Part shown: in pieces, positions 19,028-27,229 of the stretch | Layout: each line of letters opens with the position of its first letter | Position numbering within the stretch: position 1 is the first letter of the stretch | NCBI RefSeq assembly: GCF_001509585.1 | Contig: NZ_LNCI01000009.1 | Span: forward strand, 124,001 to 188,000 | Source of the DNA: Tropicimonas marinistellae | GTDB lineage: Bacteria > Pseudomonadota > Alphaproteobacteria > Rhodobacterales > Rhodobacteraceae | DNA length: 64,000 nucleotides | Direction: 5' to 3' | The notes under the pieces: model-generated | Databases searched by the model: none | Told to the model about the DNA's origin: nothing | Seen by the model: the letters and a program-made list of their open reading frames with translations, nothing else | Translations under genes and position numbers: made by a program

Positions 19028-20128
19028 TCACGCCCCCTCGGTGTGGTGGTACGCGCGGCCGGCGCTGTCGAAAATGTGCAGCGCGTCAGGGTCGAACCCG
19101 ATGCGGACCTCCTGGCCAGCGGCGACTGTACTGCGGCCCGCATCTTCGACCACGAAATCGGTGCCATCGGAAAGTGTGCCGTAGATGAAGGCACGGTCGC
19201 CGAGACGCTCCACGACCTTAACCCTGAGCGGCACGCCGTCCTCACCGGGCGTCAATACCTTCGCATCCTCGGCGCGGATGCCGAGGCTCGCGTTTTCGCG
19301 GGCGAACGTGGCCGGCAGGTGCACGCCGGTTTCGACCCGCCCCGCGCCTGCGACATCGAGTGTGACGCCGCGGGCGCCATCCTCGATGCCGGAGACGGGG
19401 AGGAAGGACATCGCCGGTGTGCCGACGAATTGCGCGACGAACTTGGTCGCCGGGCGCTGGTAGATCTCCATCGGGGCACCCATCTGCTCGATGCGGCGCT
19501 CGTTGAGGATCACGATCCGGTCGGCCAGCGTCATCGCCTCGACCTGGTCATGGGTGACGAAGATCATCGTCGCGCCAAGCCGCTGGTGCAGTTGCGCCAG
19601 TTCCAGCCGCGTGCGCCCACGCAGCGCGGCGTCCAAATTGCTTAGAGGTTCGTCGAACAGAAATGCCTGCGGTTCCTTGACGATGGCCCGCCCGATGGCG
19701 ACGCGTTGCCGCTGGCCGCCGGAGAGCTTGGCGGGCTTGCGGTCCAGCAGATGTGCGATTTCCAGCGTCTCCGCCGCCGCCTTCACCCGCCGGTCGATGT
19801 CGCGCGGAGCAACACCGATGTTCTGCAGGCCGAACCCCATATTCTGGGACACGGTCATATGCGGATAGAGCGCGTAGGATTGAAACACCATTGCCACGCC
19901 GCGCTTGCCCGGAGGCAGTGTATCGATCCGGTCCCCCCCGAGCGAGATCGTGCCGGAATCCACCGCCTCCAGACCGGCGATCATTCGCAGGAGGGTGGAT
20001 TTCCCGCAGCCGGACGGACCGAGAAAGACGACAAACTCGCCGGGCGCAATCTCCAGGTCGATGTTTTCCAGAACGGTCAGCGCGCCGTAGCGCTTGGTGA
20101 CATCGTTGATCTGGATGGCTGCCGACAT
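19028..20128 (-). CDS. ABC transporter ATPase, UgpC/MalK type
   Basis: This cytoplasmic ATPase drives the CUT1 sugar importer. Walker A is GPSGCGKST at about 38-46, the signature is LSGGQRQRVAIGRA at about 135-148, Walker B is AFLFDEPLSNLD, and the switch His is in IFVTHDQVEAMTLA. Residues from about 240 form the C-terminal OB-type regulatory domain found in MalK and UgpC (SLGIRAEDAKVL). At 366 residues it is normal length. It lies between the arabinofuranosidase and the two permeases, in one minus-strand operon. Confidence 0.95.
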   Translation of the reverse strand: MSAAIQINDVTKRYGALTVLENIDLEIAPGEFVVFLGPSGCGKSTLLRMIAGLEAVDSGTISLGGDRIDTLPPGKRGVAMVFQSYALYPHMTVSQNMGFGLQNIGVAPRDIDRRVKAAAETLEIAHLLDRKPAKLSGGQRQRVAIGRAIVKEPQAFLFDEPLSNLDAALRGRTRLELAQLHQRLGATMIFVTHDQVEAMTLADRIVILNERRIEQMGAPMEIYQRPATKFVAQFVGTPAMSFLPVSGIEDGARGVTLDVAGAGRVETGVHLPATFARENASLGIRAEDAKVLTPGEDGVPLRVKVVERLGDRAFIYGTLSDGTDFVVEDAGRSTVAAGQEVRIGFDPDALHIFDSAGRAYHHTEGA

Positions 20129-20159
20129 GAGGTGTTCCTCTCTACTCCCGGCCCTGCGC

Positions 20160-21668
20160 TCAGGCGCCGAGCCGGATCATGCGATAGCTCAGCGGCGGCA
20201 CGCTGACGGCAAGACGCCCCGCTCCAACCGTTGCGCCTGCGCCATCCATTGGCGCGACCGGCTCGCCGTCCGGCCCGTTGGTTGCGCGAAGATCGTGACC
20301 CGCGATGACCTTGTCCTCAATGATCTGGCGATCACCGAACCCTTCGAGCGAAAGCGTGAAATCAATGGTTTCGGTTTCATGGCGGCTAACGATGAACACG
20401 GTCAGTGCCCCGTCGACATCAGATTTCACCGCCGCGACATCGAGGTAGGGAACGTCGGCAAATGCATCGGTCGCATATCCTGGGCAATCAACCGCCAGAT
20501 CAAACGCCAAACCGCGGGCATATTTCGAGGCAAAGAGGAAGGGCCAGAAGGTCGTCTGTCGCCAGGCCGGCCCACCCTCGACCGTCATGATCGGGGCGAT
20601 CACGTTCACCAGCTGCGCGAGGCAGGCGACCTTTACCACATCGGCGCGGCGAATGAATGTGTTCAGGATGCAACCGACCTGAAGCACGTCCTCGAAGTTG
20701 TAGATATCTTCCAGCAACGCCGGCGCCTCCGGCCAGCCACTGTTGCCTTCCAGGACCTTCTTGTCCTGTTCTTCGGAATGGTACCAGACATTCCACTCGT
20801 CGAAGCTGATATAGACATCGCGCTTCGATCGCTTCTTGGCCTTGATGAACTGGATAATGCCAGCAACCGTGCCGATGTAATCGTCCAGCCGAGCCGCCTC
20901 CGCCAGATAGGTGGCGGTGTCAGCTGCGTGGTTCTTGAAGTACATATGCAGCGAGATGAAATCGACCACGTCATAAGTGTGGTCGAGCACGGTCGCCTCC
21001 CATTGCGGATAGGTCGGCATCGTGGGCGTGGAGGAGCCGCAAACGACCAGTTCCAAAGACTTGTCATAGGCGCGCATCGCCTTGGCCGTCTCGAAGGCGA
21101 TACGGCCGTATTCGTCCGCGGTTTTCTGACCGGTCTGCCAGGGGCCGTCCATCTCGTTGCCCAGGCACCACATTTTTACGTTCCACGGCTCGTCGCGGCC
21201 GTTCTTCTTGCGCAGGTCGGACCAATAGGAGCCGCCGGGGTGATTGACGTATTCCAGGAAGTTTCGTGCCGGGTCCAGCCCGCGTGACCCGAGGTTGACG
21301 GCCAGCATCATTTCCGTGCCGGCGGCGTCGGCCCAGTCGGCAAATTCATGGATCCCGACCGCGTTGGATTCCGAGGAGTGCCAGGCGAGGTCGAGGCGCG
21401 TCGGGCGCTCGTCGACCGGGCCAATGCCATCTTCCCAGTAATAGGCGGAAACGAAGTTGCCGCCCGGATAGCGCACGATGGGAACGTCGAGTTCCCGCAC
21501 CAAGTCGATCACGTCCTGCCGCATACCGTTCGCGTCGGCGCTCGGGTGATCGGGTTCATAGATGCCGGTGTAGACCGCGCGACCGAGATGCTCGACGAAG
21601 GAGCCAAAAACCCGCGAGTCGACCTGACCGATCACGTAGCCACTGTGTGCGGTCGCGCTAGCACGCAT
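20160..21668 (-). CDS. Alpha-N-arabinofuranosidase, GH51
   Basis: This retaining glycoside hydrolase releases terminal L-arabinofuranose from arabinan- or arabinoxylan-type oligosaccharides. GH51 landmarks are RYPGGNFVSAYYWEDGIGP at about 66-84, the acid/base Glu172 in CLGNEMDGPWQ, and the nucleophile Glu291 in SFDEWNVWYH. It has no signal peptide, so it acts in the cytoplasm on sugars brought in by the ABC transporter in the same operon. I place the start at 21668 because the preceding bases GGAGGATCGGGG form the ribosome-binding site; the ATG at 21683 would put that site inside the gene. A perfect inverted repeat lies 27 bases upstream. Length is 502 residues. Confidence 0.95.
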   Translation of the reverse strand: MRASATAHSGYVIGQVDSRVFGSFVEHLGRAVYTGIYEPDHPSADANGMRQDVIDLVRELDVPIVRYPGGNFVSAYYWEDGIGPVDERPTRLDLAWHSSESNAVGIHEFADWADAAGTEMMLAVNLGSRGLDPARNFLEYVNHPGGSYWSDLRKKNGRDEPWNVKMWCLGNEMDGPWQTGQKTADEYGRIAFETAKAMRAYDKSLELVVCGSSTPTMPTYPQWEATVLDHTYDVVDFISLHMYFKNHAADTATYLAEAARLDDYIGTVAGIIQFIKAKKRSKRDVYISFDEWNVWYHSEEQDKKVLEGNSGWPEAPALLEDIYNFEDVLQVGCILNTFIRRADVVKVACLAQLVNVIAPIMTVEGGPAWRQTTFWPFLFASKYARGLAFDLAVDCPGYATDAFADVPYLDVAAVKSDVDGALTVFIVSRHETETIDFTLSLEGFGDRQIIEDKVIAGHDLRATNGPDGEPVAPMDGAGATVGAGRLAVSVPPLSYRMIRLGA

Positions 21669-21694
21669 CCCCGATCCTCCCATGTATATTCACT

Positions 21695-21714
21695 TATCCG
21701 ATATAAATCGGATA
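21695..21714. promoter_or_regulatory. Operator candidate upstream of the arabinofuranosidase operon
   Basis: Perfect inverted repeat TATCCGAT, spacer ATAA, ATCGGATA, placed 27 bases before the arabinofuranosidase start codon. The same TATCCGA/TCGGATA half-sites form the palindrome in front of the regulator gene at 22731-22755. A further partial match, GGGTACAAATCAA at 21737-21749, resembles the flank of that second site (GGATACAAATCAA). Together these suggest control by the adjacent ArsR-like regulator. Confidence 0.65.
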
Positions 21715-21789
21715 TAGTGATAATAAACAGGATTCAGGGTACAAATCAATATAAACCGGCGGAACCCATTCCAGCGGCGCGTGCACGGT

Positions 21790-22710
21790 CTAAACCCTTA
21801 GGCGCAGAAGAATATCCTGATCGTAGTTGCCAAAACTGCGACCGAATATATTGAGGCCGCCCGGATGTTCGGCGTTTTCCGGCACCGCGAAGCGCACGCG
21901 AATCGACCTGTGTTCCTCAAGTTCAACGTCCTGCAAACCGGTATCGGAGACCTTTACGCCGTCCAGGAAAGTGCCATCAGCCGTGATCCGAAAACTCTTC
22001 AGGTGCCCGTACTGACTTCCCGCCAGTTTCCACCATGTCGGCGTGAACTTGCCCCTCCGGTCGCCGAAATCTCCGGGCGCCGTCCAAGTGACCACCGGCG
22101 TTCCATTAATCGAAATGGTAATGTCCGAAGGCCAGTCCGACGAGGTGCCGGGCACTTCCGACGACAACTCCAGCACCAGTTCAAGTTCCAGGATATCCCG
22201 GCCGGCGATCCGAGCGTTGTTTGGGAACTGATACTCAACGTATCCTACTGTAAACCAAAGGAGTTCTGCCCGCATCCTGTCCGGCGAAAGGAAGGTATCG
22301 GGAGAGTCGAGAAAGCCCACGATGCCCTCGGCTGAGCACATCCCGCAAGGCGCTACTACGTCGAAGGCGGAGTAGAGGCCGACCGGCATCGCAACCTCGA
22401 TAACATCTTCTTCACGCGTCTTCGGACCTTCGAAAGACAGCACGATCTCATCATAGGCCGAATGGCACACCTTCTGGCTGCCCTTCCGCGCGCGCTGAGC
22501 CTCTGTCCGGATAAGTCCCGCCGATTCGAGCGCATTCACATGCGTGGACGTACTGGACTGTGGCAACCCTACCCCATCGGCGATGTCGTTGACGTTGAGC
22601 GGACCAGACTCGTGCAGGAGCTTCAGAATTGACAGACGCGCAGGCGCCGACAAAGCCTTTAGGACATCCTGTCCATCGTCCGGTGTAATGGTGAGAAAGC
22701 GTTGGGTCAC
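21790..22710 (-). CDS. ArsR-type winged-helix regulator with large C-terminal domain
   Basis: This predicted local transcription factor has 306 residues. Residues 13-80 form an ArsR-like winged helix (VLKALSAPARLSILKLLHES, then NVNDIADGVGLPQSSTSTHV as the recognition region). Residues from about 95 form a roughly 200-residue domain much larger than in metal-sensing ArsR proteins. It contains CGMCSAEGIVGF, WPSDITISINGTPVVTW and WWKLAGSQYGHLKSF. I do not know a named family for this part; its position suggests a sugar-sensing role. The start is GTG at 22710 with AAGGAG before it. It is transcribed towards the arabinofuranosidase-ABC operon, and inverted repeats with shared half-sites precede both. 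Confidence 0.82.
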   Translation of the reverse strand: MTQRFLTITPDDGQDVLKALSAPARLSILKLLHESGPLNVNDIADGVGLPQSSTSTHVNALESAGLIRTEAQRARKGSQKVCHSAYDEIVLSFEGPKTREEDVIEVAMPVGLYSAFDVVAPCGMCSAEGIVGFLDSPDTFLSPDRMRAELLWFTVGYVEYQFPNNARIAGRDILELELVLELSSEVPGTSSDWPSDITISINGTPVVTWTAPGDFGDRRGKFTPTWWKLAGSQYGHLKSFRITADGTFLDGVKVSDTGLQDVELEEHRSIRVRFAVPENAEHPGGLNIFGRSFGNYDQDILLRLRV

Positions 22711-22730
22711 TGGTGTCTCCTTGTGCGGAT

Positions 22731-22755
22731 TTTGTATCCGACAATCGGATACAAA
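22731..22755. promoter_or_regulatory. Operator candidate upstream of the regulator gene (autoregulation)
   Basis: Perfect 11-3-11 inverted repeat: TTTGTATCCGA, spacer CAA, TCGGATACAAA. It begins 21 bases before the GTG start of the ArsR-like regulator, where it would overlap a promoter. It shares TATCCGA/TCGGATA half-sites with the palindrome before the arabinofuranosidase gene, but the half-sites are three bases closer here. Confidence 0.68.
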
Positions 22756-22992
22756 TCAAACCTCATACCTGCGACGAGATCGCCTCCTCACGTGGAACGC
22801 GCCACAAAGTGTCAATTCGTTCAGAGCGGATGCGGTGGATTGCCCCTTGATTTCCCAGCGCGGGATTTCATACGTGAAGTTGCAACATCATGGGCGCTGA
22901 GCGCGGTCCGTATCGGGCAACCGCGGCGCTTCGGCCCTCTCGTGTTGAATGTTGCCACGAGTCGTTCAGGGGCCGATTTCAGGAGCCCCGCG

Positions 22993-24363
22993 ATGAAAAC
23001 CATCATCGAACCCTTCCGGATCAAATCCGTCGAACCCATCCGAATGACCACCCGAGAAGAACGTCAGACGCTGATCCGCGACGCCCATTTTAACCTGTTC
23101 GGGCTGCACTCCGACGACGTGTTGATCGACCTCTTGACGGATTCCGGCACCGGCGCCATGAGCGCCGCGCAATGGGCCGCCGTCATGCGCGGCGACGAAA
23201 GCTACGCCGGATCGCCTTCCTTCTACCGGTTCGAGGCCGCGGTGAAATCGCTGATGCCTTTCGCCCACATCATTCCCACCCATCAGGGTCGCGCGGCCGA
23301 GGCGATCCTGTTCTCGATATTCGGCGGCTTGGGGCGGCATATTCCCAGCAACACCCACTTCGACACGACGCGGGGCAATATCGAAGCCTCCGGCGCGTCT
23401 GGGCACGACCTTGTCATCGACGAGGGACACGACCCGGCGAGCCTGCATCCCTTCAAGGGCAACATGGATCTTGCCAAGCTCGAGGCGTTTCTGGAGACGC
23501 ATGGTGACACCGTGCCGTGCGTTATGATCACCATCACCAACAATGCCGGTGGCGGTCAGCCGGTGAGCCTGGAGAACATTCGCGGCACGGCTGCCCTCGC
23601 CCGCAAGTATGGCAAACCATTCTTCATCGACGGCTGTCGGTTTGCCGAAAACGCCTGGTTCATCAAGCAGCGCGAGGACGGACAGGGAGACCGCGCGATC
23701 CCCGATATTGTGCGCGATTGCTTTGCCGAGGGCGATGGAATGACCATGAGCGCCAAGAAAGACGCCTTTGGGAACATCGGGGGTTGGCTGGCGCTCAACG
23801 ACGACGGCCTTGCCGAACAGGCCCGTGCACATCTGATCCGCACCGAAGGCTTCCCGACCTACGGCGGGCTCTCGGGCCGCGACCTGGAAGCGCTGGCGCA
23901 GGGGCTGACCGAAATCGTCGACGAGGATTACCTGCGCTACCGCATCCGCACGAACAGCTATATCGGCGAGGCGCTCGACGCGCTTGGCGTGCCGGTGGTG
24001 AAACCCGCGGGCGGCCATGCGGTTTTCATCGACGCCCGCGCCTGGTTGCCACATATCCCGCCCCTGAACTATCCCGGCCAAGCACTGGCTGTCGCGCTCT
24101 ACGAACTGGGCGGCATCCGCGGCTGCGAGATTGGCACCGTGATGTTCGGCGCACATCCCGACGGGACCGAAACGCCCGCCGCCATGGACCTCGTCCGGCT
24201 GGCGATCCCGCGGCGCACCTACACCCAAAGCCACGCCGACTACGTAATCGAGGTGTTTGCGGAACTGGGGGAGATCAAGGACAGACTCTCCGGTTTCCGG
24301 ATCGCCTGGCAACCGAACCTGATGCGCCATTTCACGTGCCGGTTCGAACGCCTGGCCGACTGA
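22993..24363 (+). CDS. tnaA: Tryptophanase-like beta-eliminating lyase
   Basis: This PLP enzyme splits an aromatic amino acid into an aromatic product, pyruvate and ammonia. The PLP lysine is the second Lys of MSAKKDA (about residue 256), with the family Tyr in SYAGSPSFYRF (about 71) and RLAIPRRTYTQSHADYV near the end. The two close relatives are tryptophanase and tyrosine phenol-lyase. Here the residue before FTCRF is His446, as in tryptophanase (His463 in E. coli) rather than the Phe of tyrosine phenol-lyase. The Arg that binds the phenol hydroxyl is replaced (MFGAHP), so tryptophanase is favoured. Length is 456 residues. AGGAG precedes the ATG. No tnaC-like leader or tnaB is visible. A strong terminator follows. 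Confidence 0.85.
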   Translation: MKTIIEPFRIKSVEPIRMTTREERQTLIRDAHFNLFGLHSDDVLIDLLTDSGTGAMSAAQWAAVMRGDESYAGSPSFYRFEAAVKSLMPFAHIIPTHQGRAAEAILFSIFGGLGRHIPSNTHFDTTRGNIEASGASGHDLVIDEGHDPASLHPFKGNMDLAKLEAFLETHGDTVPCVMITITNNAGGGQPVSLENIRGTAALARKYGKPFFIDGCRFAENAWFIKQREDGQGDRAIPDIVRDCFAEGDGMTMSAKKDAFGNIGGWLALNDDGLAEQARAHLIRTEGFPTYGGLSGRDLEALAQGLTEIVDEDYLRYRIRTNSYIGEALDALGVPVVKPAGGHAVFIDARAWLPHIPPLNYPGQALAVALYELGGIRGCEIGTVMFGAHPDGTETPAAMDLVRLAIPRRTYTQSHADYVIEVFAELGEIKDRLSGFRIAWQPNLMRHFTCRFERLAD

Positions 24364-24388
24364 TCGCCGACCTGTCGCACGATCGTAA

Positions 24389-24419
24389 TGCCCCGGCCGT
24401 TGTTACGGCGGCCGGGGCA
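24389..24419 (+). terminator. Terminator after the tryptophanase gene
   Basis: Perfect 11-bp inverted repeat, TGCCCCGGCCG with CGGCCGGGGCA and a nine-base loop, 25 bases past the stop codon. The following bases (CCTTGTTCG) are only weakly T-rich. Confidence 0.75.
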
Positions 24420-24676
24420 CCTTGTTCGTCCAGCCGCACCGCCGGATTGCGCGCTGCGTGTCAGGGATGCGTCGCACCGCAATCGGATTGGAGCGCCCAT
24501 CTGATAACCGCGCGCATGTTCACGATGATCGGAACTGCCCACCTCCCGGCGGCTCCGCGCGGCCAACTGCGCTTGGCGCACCGATCACCCATATTCGAAG
24601 CAGAATCGTCCATTTACGAGATTCGATAAATAATACTTATTAAATTCCAGGAGGAACGTTTCTTAGGGAGGAAATC
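24420..24676. promoter_or_regulatory. Upstream region of the ytfQ-type sugar operon
   Basis: About 257 non-coding bases in a gap of 313 between tryptophanase and the binding-protein gene. The last 80 are markedly A+T-rich and contain AATAA-TAC-TTATT (about 24629-24641), a short palindrome that could be a promoter element or an operator for the FCD regulator at the end of the operon. Two ribosome-binding-site-like runs (CCAGGAGG and GGGAGG) precede the GTG start; the second is at the right distance. Confidence 0.4.
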
Positions 24677-25630
24677 GTGAAACTCAAATCTACACTGCTT
24701 GCGTCTACCATGGCGCTCGTGCCGCTTAGCGCCTTGGCAGCCGACAAAACTGTTGGTTTTTCGCAGATCGGATCGGAATCTGGCTGGCGCGCTGCCGAGA
24801 CGACCGTGACGAAACAGCAGGCCGAAGAACGCGGTATCGACCTCAAATTCGCCGATGCGCAGCAAAAGCAGGAAAACCAGATCAAGGCCGTGCGCAGCTT
24901 CATTGCGCAGGGCGTCGACGCCATTCTGTTGGCCCCCGTCGTTGCAACCGGATGGGACTCGGTGCTGGAAGAAGCCCAGGACGCCGAGATCCCGGTGATC
25001 CTCCTGGACCGCACCGTAGACGCACCGGACGATCTTTACATGACGGCGGTGACCTCCGACCTCGTGCACGAGGGCGAAGTGGCCGGCAATTGGCTGCAGG
25101 ACGAGATGGCAGGCGCCGACTGCCGGGTCGTCGAACTGCAAGGCACGACCGGGTCGTCCCCGGCAATCGACCGCAAAAAGGGCTTCGAGATGGGCATCGA
25201 AGATGCGCCCAATATCGAGATCGTCCGCAGCCAGACCGGCGATTTCACCCGCGCCCAGGGCAAGGTGGTGATGGAGAGCTTCCTGAAAGCAGAGGGGGCC
25301 GAGAACATCTGCGCGCTCTATGCGCACAACGACGACATGGCTGTCGGCGCGATTCAGGCGATCAAGGAAGCCGGCGCGACGCCGGGGACCGACATCAAGA
25401 TCGTCTCCATCGACTCGGTTCCAGACATCCACCTGGCAATGCTCGCCGGCGAGGCGAATGCCACCGTGGAGCTGACGCCAAACATGGCCGGGCCGGCGTT
25501 CGACGTTCTGGAAGCCTATTGGGCAGACGGCACCATGCCGCCGAAGTGGATCCAGACGGAATCCAAGCTCTACACGCTGGAAGACGACAACCAGGCGATT
25601 TACGACAATAAGAAAAGCCTGGGATACTGA
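24677..25630 (+). CDS. ytfQ: ABC sugar-binding protein, YtfQ type
   Basis: This periplasmic binding protein of the ribose/galactofuranose cluster has 317 residues. The signal peptide MKLKSTLLASTMALVPLSALA is followed by ADKTVGFSQIGSESGWRAAE, which is very close to YtfQ, the E. coli galactofuranose receptor. IDSVPDIHLAMLAGEANATV and the C-terminal LYTLEDD also fit that family. The start is GTG at 24677 with GGGAGG upstream. It leads the operon ytfQ-ytfR-ytfT-yjfF-regulator. Two G+C stem-loops lie between it and the ATPase gene. Galactofuranose as ligand is inferred from similarity. Confidence 0.88.
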   Translation: MKLKSTLLASTMALVPLSALAADKTVGFSQIGSESGWRAAETTVTKQQAEERGIDLKFADAQQKQENQIKAVRSFIAQGVDAILLAPVVATGWDSVLEEAQDAEIPVILLDRTVDAPDDLYMTAVTSDLVHEGEVAGNWLQDEMAGADCRVVELQGTTGSSPAIDRKKGFEMGIEDAPNIEIVRSQTGDFTRAQGKVVMESFLKAEGAENICALYAHNDDMAVGAIQAIKEAGATPGTDIKIVSIDSVPDIHLAMLAGEANATVELTPNMAGPAFDVLEAYWADGTMPPKWIQTESKLYTLEDDNQAIYDNKKSLGY

Positions 25631-25643
25631 CCCTCGCGGCAAC

Positions 25644-25695
25644 GGGCGGGCCGGCCTCCGGCCCTGCCCTTCGCCACCGGCCCCACGGCCGGTGG
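25644..25695 (+). repeat. Two intercistronic stem-loops between ytfQ and ytfR
   Basis: The first is an imperfect hairpin at 25644-25669. The second is a perfect 9-bp stem with a four-base loop at 25674-25695 (CCACCGGCC, CCAC, GGCCGGTGG). Such hairpins behind a binding-protein gene commonly protect its mRNA or partly stop transcription, so the receptor is made in excess over the membrane parts. Confidence 0.65.
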
Positions 25696-25720
25696 CCCCG
25701 GCCGTCAGAGGGAGCACGAG

Positions 25721-27229
25721 ATGACCGACCAGAAAAAACCCGTCCTTCGCGCCGCCGGCATCGACAAGTTCTTCGCCGGTGCTATCGCGCTTGATCAGGT
25801 GGACCTGACGCTCTTTCCCGGCGAGGTTCACGCGCTGCTCGGCGAAAACGGCGCAGGAAAATCCACCCTCATCAAGTGCATCACCGGCGCCTATCACCGC
25901 GATGGCGGTACGATTCGTCTCGGCGACACCGAGATCGACCCGCGCGGGCCAGAGGAGAGCCAGGCGCTTGGCATTGGCACCGTCTACCAGGAGGTGAACC
26001 TCCTGCAAAACATGACGGTCGCCGACAATCTCTTCCTCGGATGGCAGCCAATGCGCGCCGGCATGGTGGACCGCCGCCAAATGAACCGTCGCGCGCAGGA
26101 CATCCTTGCCGAGTATGGGTTGCACGTTGACCCGTCGCTACTGCTGTCGAGCTATTCCATCGCAATCCAGCAGGTCGTCGCCATTGCCCGCGCTGTGGAA
26201 CTGTCGGGCAAGGTGCTGATCCTCGACGAGCCCACTGCGAGCCTCGATCGGGACGAGATTGACCTGCTGTTCTCGGTTGTCCGTGAGTTGACCGCGCGCG
26301 GCATGGCCGTCGTCTTCATTACCCACTTCCTCGACCAGGTATTCGAGATCGCCGACCGCGCCACGGTGTTGCGCAACGGCCGTGTCGTCGGCACGCGGAA
26401 ACTGGCCGAGGTTACGCAAGGCGATATCGTGGAGCTCATGCTGGGCAGACATTTGGAAGCCGCAAAACGCGACCGCAGCCACGCGACCCCCGGCGATACA
26501 ATTCTGAGCCTGAAGGGCTATGGAAAACGCGGCATGATTGAGCCGTTCGATCTGGAATTGCGGGCAGGCGAGGTCGTGGGACTTGCCGGGCTCCTGGGCT
26601 CTGGGAGAACCGAGACCTGCAAGGTCGTCTTCGGCGCCGTCACTGCGGATCAGGGCAGCGCAGAGCTGCGCGGCAAGGAGATCCGACTGACGAGCCCGCG
26701 CGGCGCAGTGGAGCACCGCTTCGGCCTGTGCCCGGAAGACCGGAAGATCGACGGCATCGTTGGCGATCTCTCGGTGCGCGAGAATATCGTCTTGTCACTG
26801 CAGGCCCGGCAGGGTTGGACCCGGCCGCTCTCACGGGCGCGGATCAACGAGCTCGTCGACGAGTACGTGCGTCTGCTAGACATCAGACTTGCCAGCCCGG
26901 ACATGCCGATCCGGCTACTCTCGGGAGGAAACCAGCAAAAGGCGTTGCTGGCACGCTGGCTTGCGACCAATCCCGATGTGCTGATCCTTGACGAACCCAC
27001 CCGCGGCATCGACGTGGGCGCGCATGCCGAGATCATCGAACTGATCGAGGGGCTACGAGAACAGGGCATGGCGCTGATCGTCGCCTCCTCGGAAATGGAG
27101 GAACTGGTCGCCTATTCCACCCGGGTCATGGTGCTGCGCGACCGTCGCCAGGTGCGTGAGTTGACGGGCGACGAGATCACAACCGACCGCATCGTAAAGG
27201 CAATCAGTCAGGAGGAGACGGCGGCATGA
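25721..27229 (+). CDS. ytfR: Sugar ABC transporter ATPase with two nucleotide-binding domains, YtfR type
   Basis: The 502-residue ATPase of a CUT2 sugar importer consists of two fused ABC domains. The first has Walker A GENGAGKST (about 41-49) and Walker B KVLILDEPTASLD. Its signature is degenerate (LLSSYSIAIQQVVAIARA). The second has the atypical P-loop GLLGSGRTE and the signature LLSGGNQQKALLARWL with ILDEPTRGIDVGA. This pattern is typical of RbsA/YtfR proteins. Its stop overlaps the start of the permease gene as ATGA, so they are coupled. Confidence 0.93.
   Translation: MTDQKKPVLRAAGIDKFFAGAIALDQVDLTLFPGEVHALLGENGAGKSTLIKCITGAYHRDGGTIRLGDTEIDPRGPEESQALGIGTVYQEVNLLQNMTVADNLFLGWQPMRAGMVDRRQMNRRAQDILAEYGLHVDPSLLLSSYSIAIQQVVAIARAVELSGKVLILDEPTASLDRDEIDLLFSVVRELTARGMAVVFITHFLDQVFEIADRATVLRNGRVVGTRKLAEVTQGDIVELMLGRHLEAAKRDRSHATPGDTILSLKGYGKRGMIEPFDLELRAGEVVGLAGLLGSGRTETCKVVFGAVTADQGSAELRGKEIRLTSPRGAVEHRFGLCPEDRKIDGIVGDLSVRENIVLSLQARQGWTRPLSRARINELVDEYVRLLDIRLASPDMPIRLLSGGNQQKALLARWLATNPDVLILDEPTRGIDVGAHAEIIELIEGLREQGMALIVASSEMEELVAYSTRVMVLRDRRQVRELTGDEITTDRIVKAISQEETAA

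Noticed and set aside
22966-24330. 454-codon minus-strand frame opposite the tryptophanase gene
   Set aside because: Codon-position shadow; the plus-strand frame shows full PLP-enzyme motifs and a ribosome-binding site.
22993-24363. Tyrosine phenol-lyase as the name for the beta-eliminating lyase
   Set aside because: Length equals that enzyme, but His446 and the missing phenol-binding Arg point to tryptophanase.
24614-26125. 503-codon minus-strand frame opposite ytfQ and ytfR
   Set aside because: Covers parts of two real ABC genes in antisense, with no domain and no ribosome-binding site.
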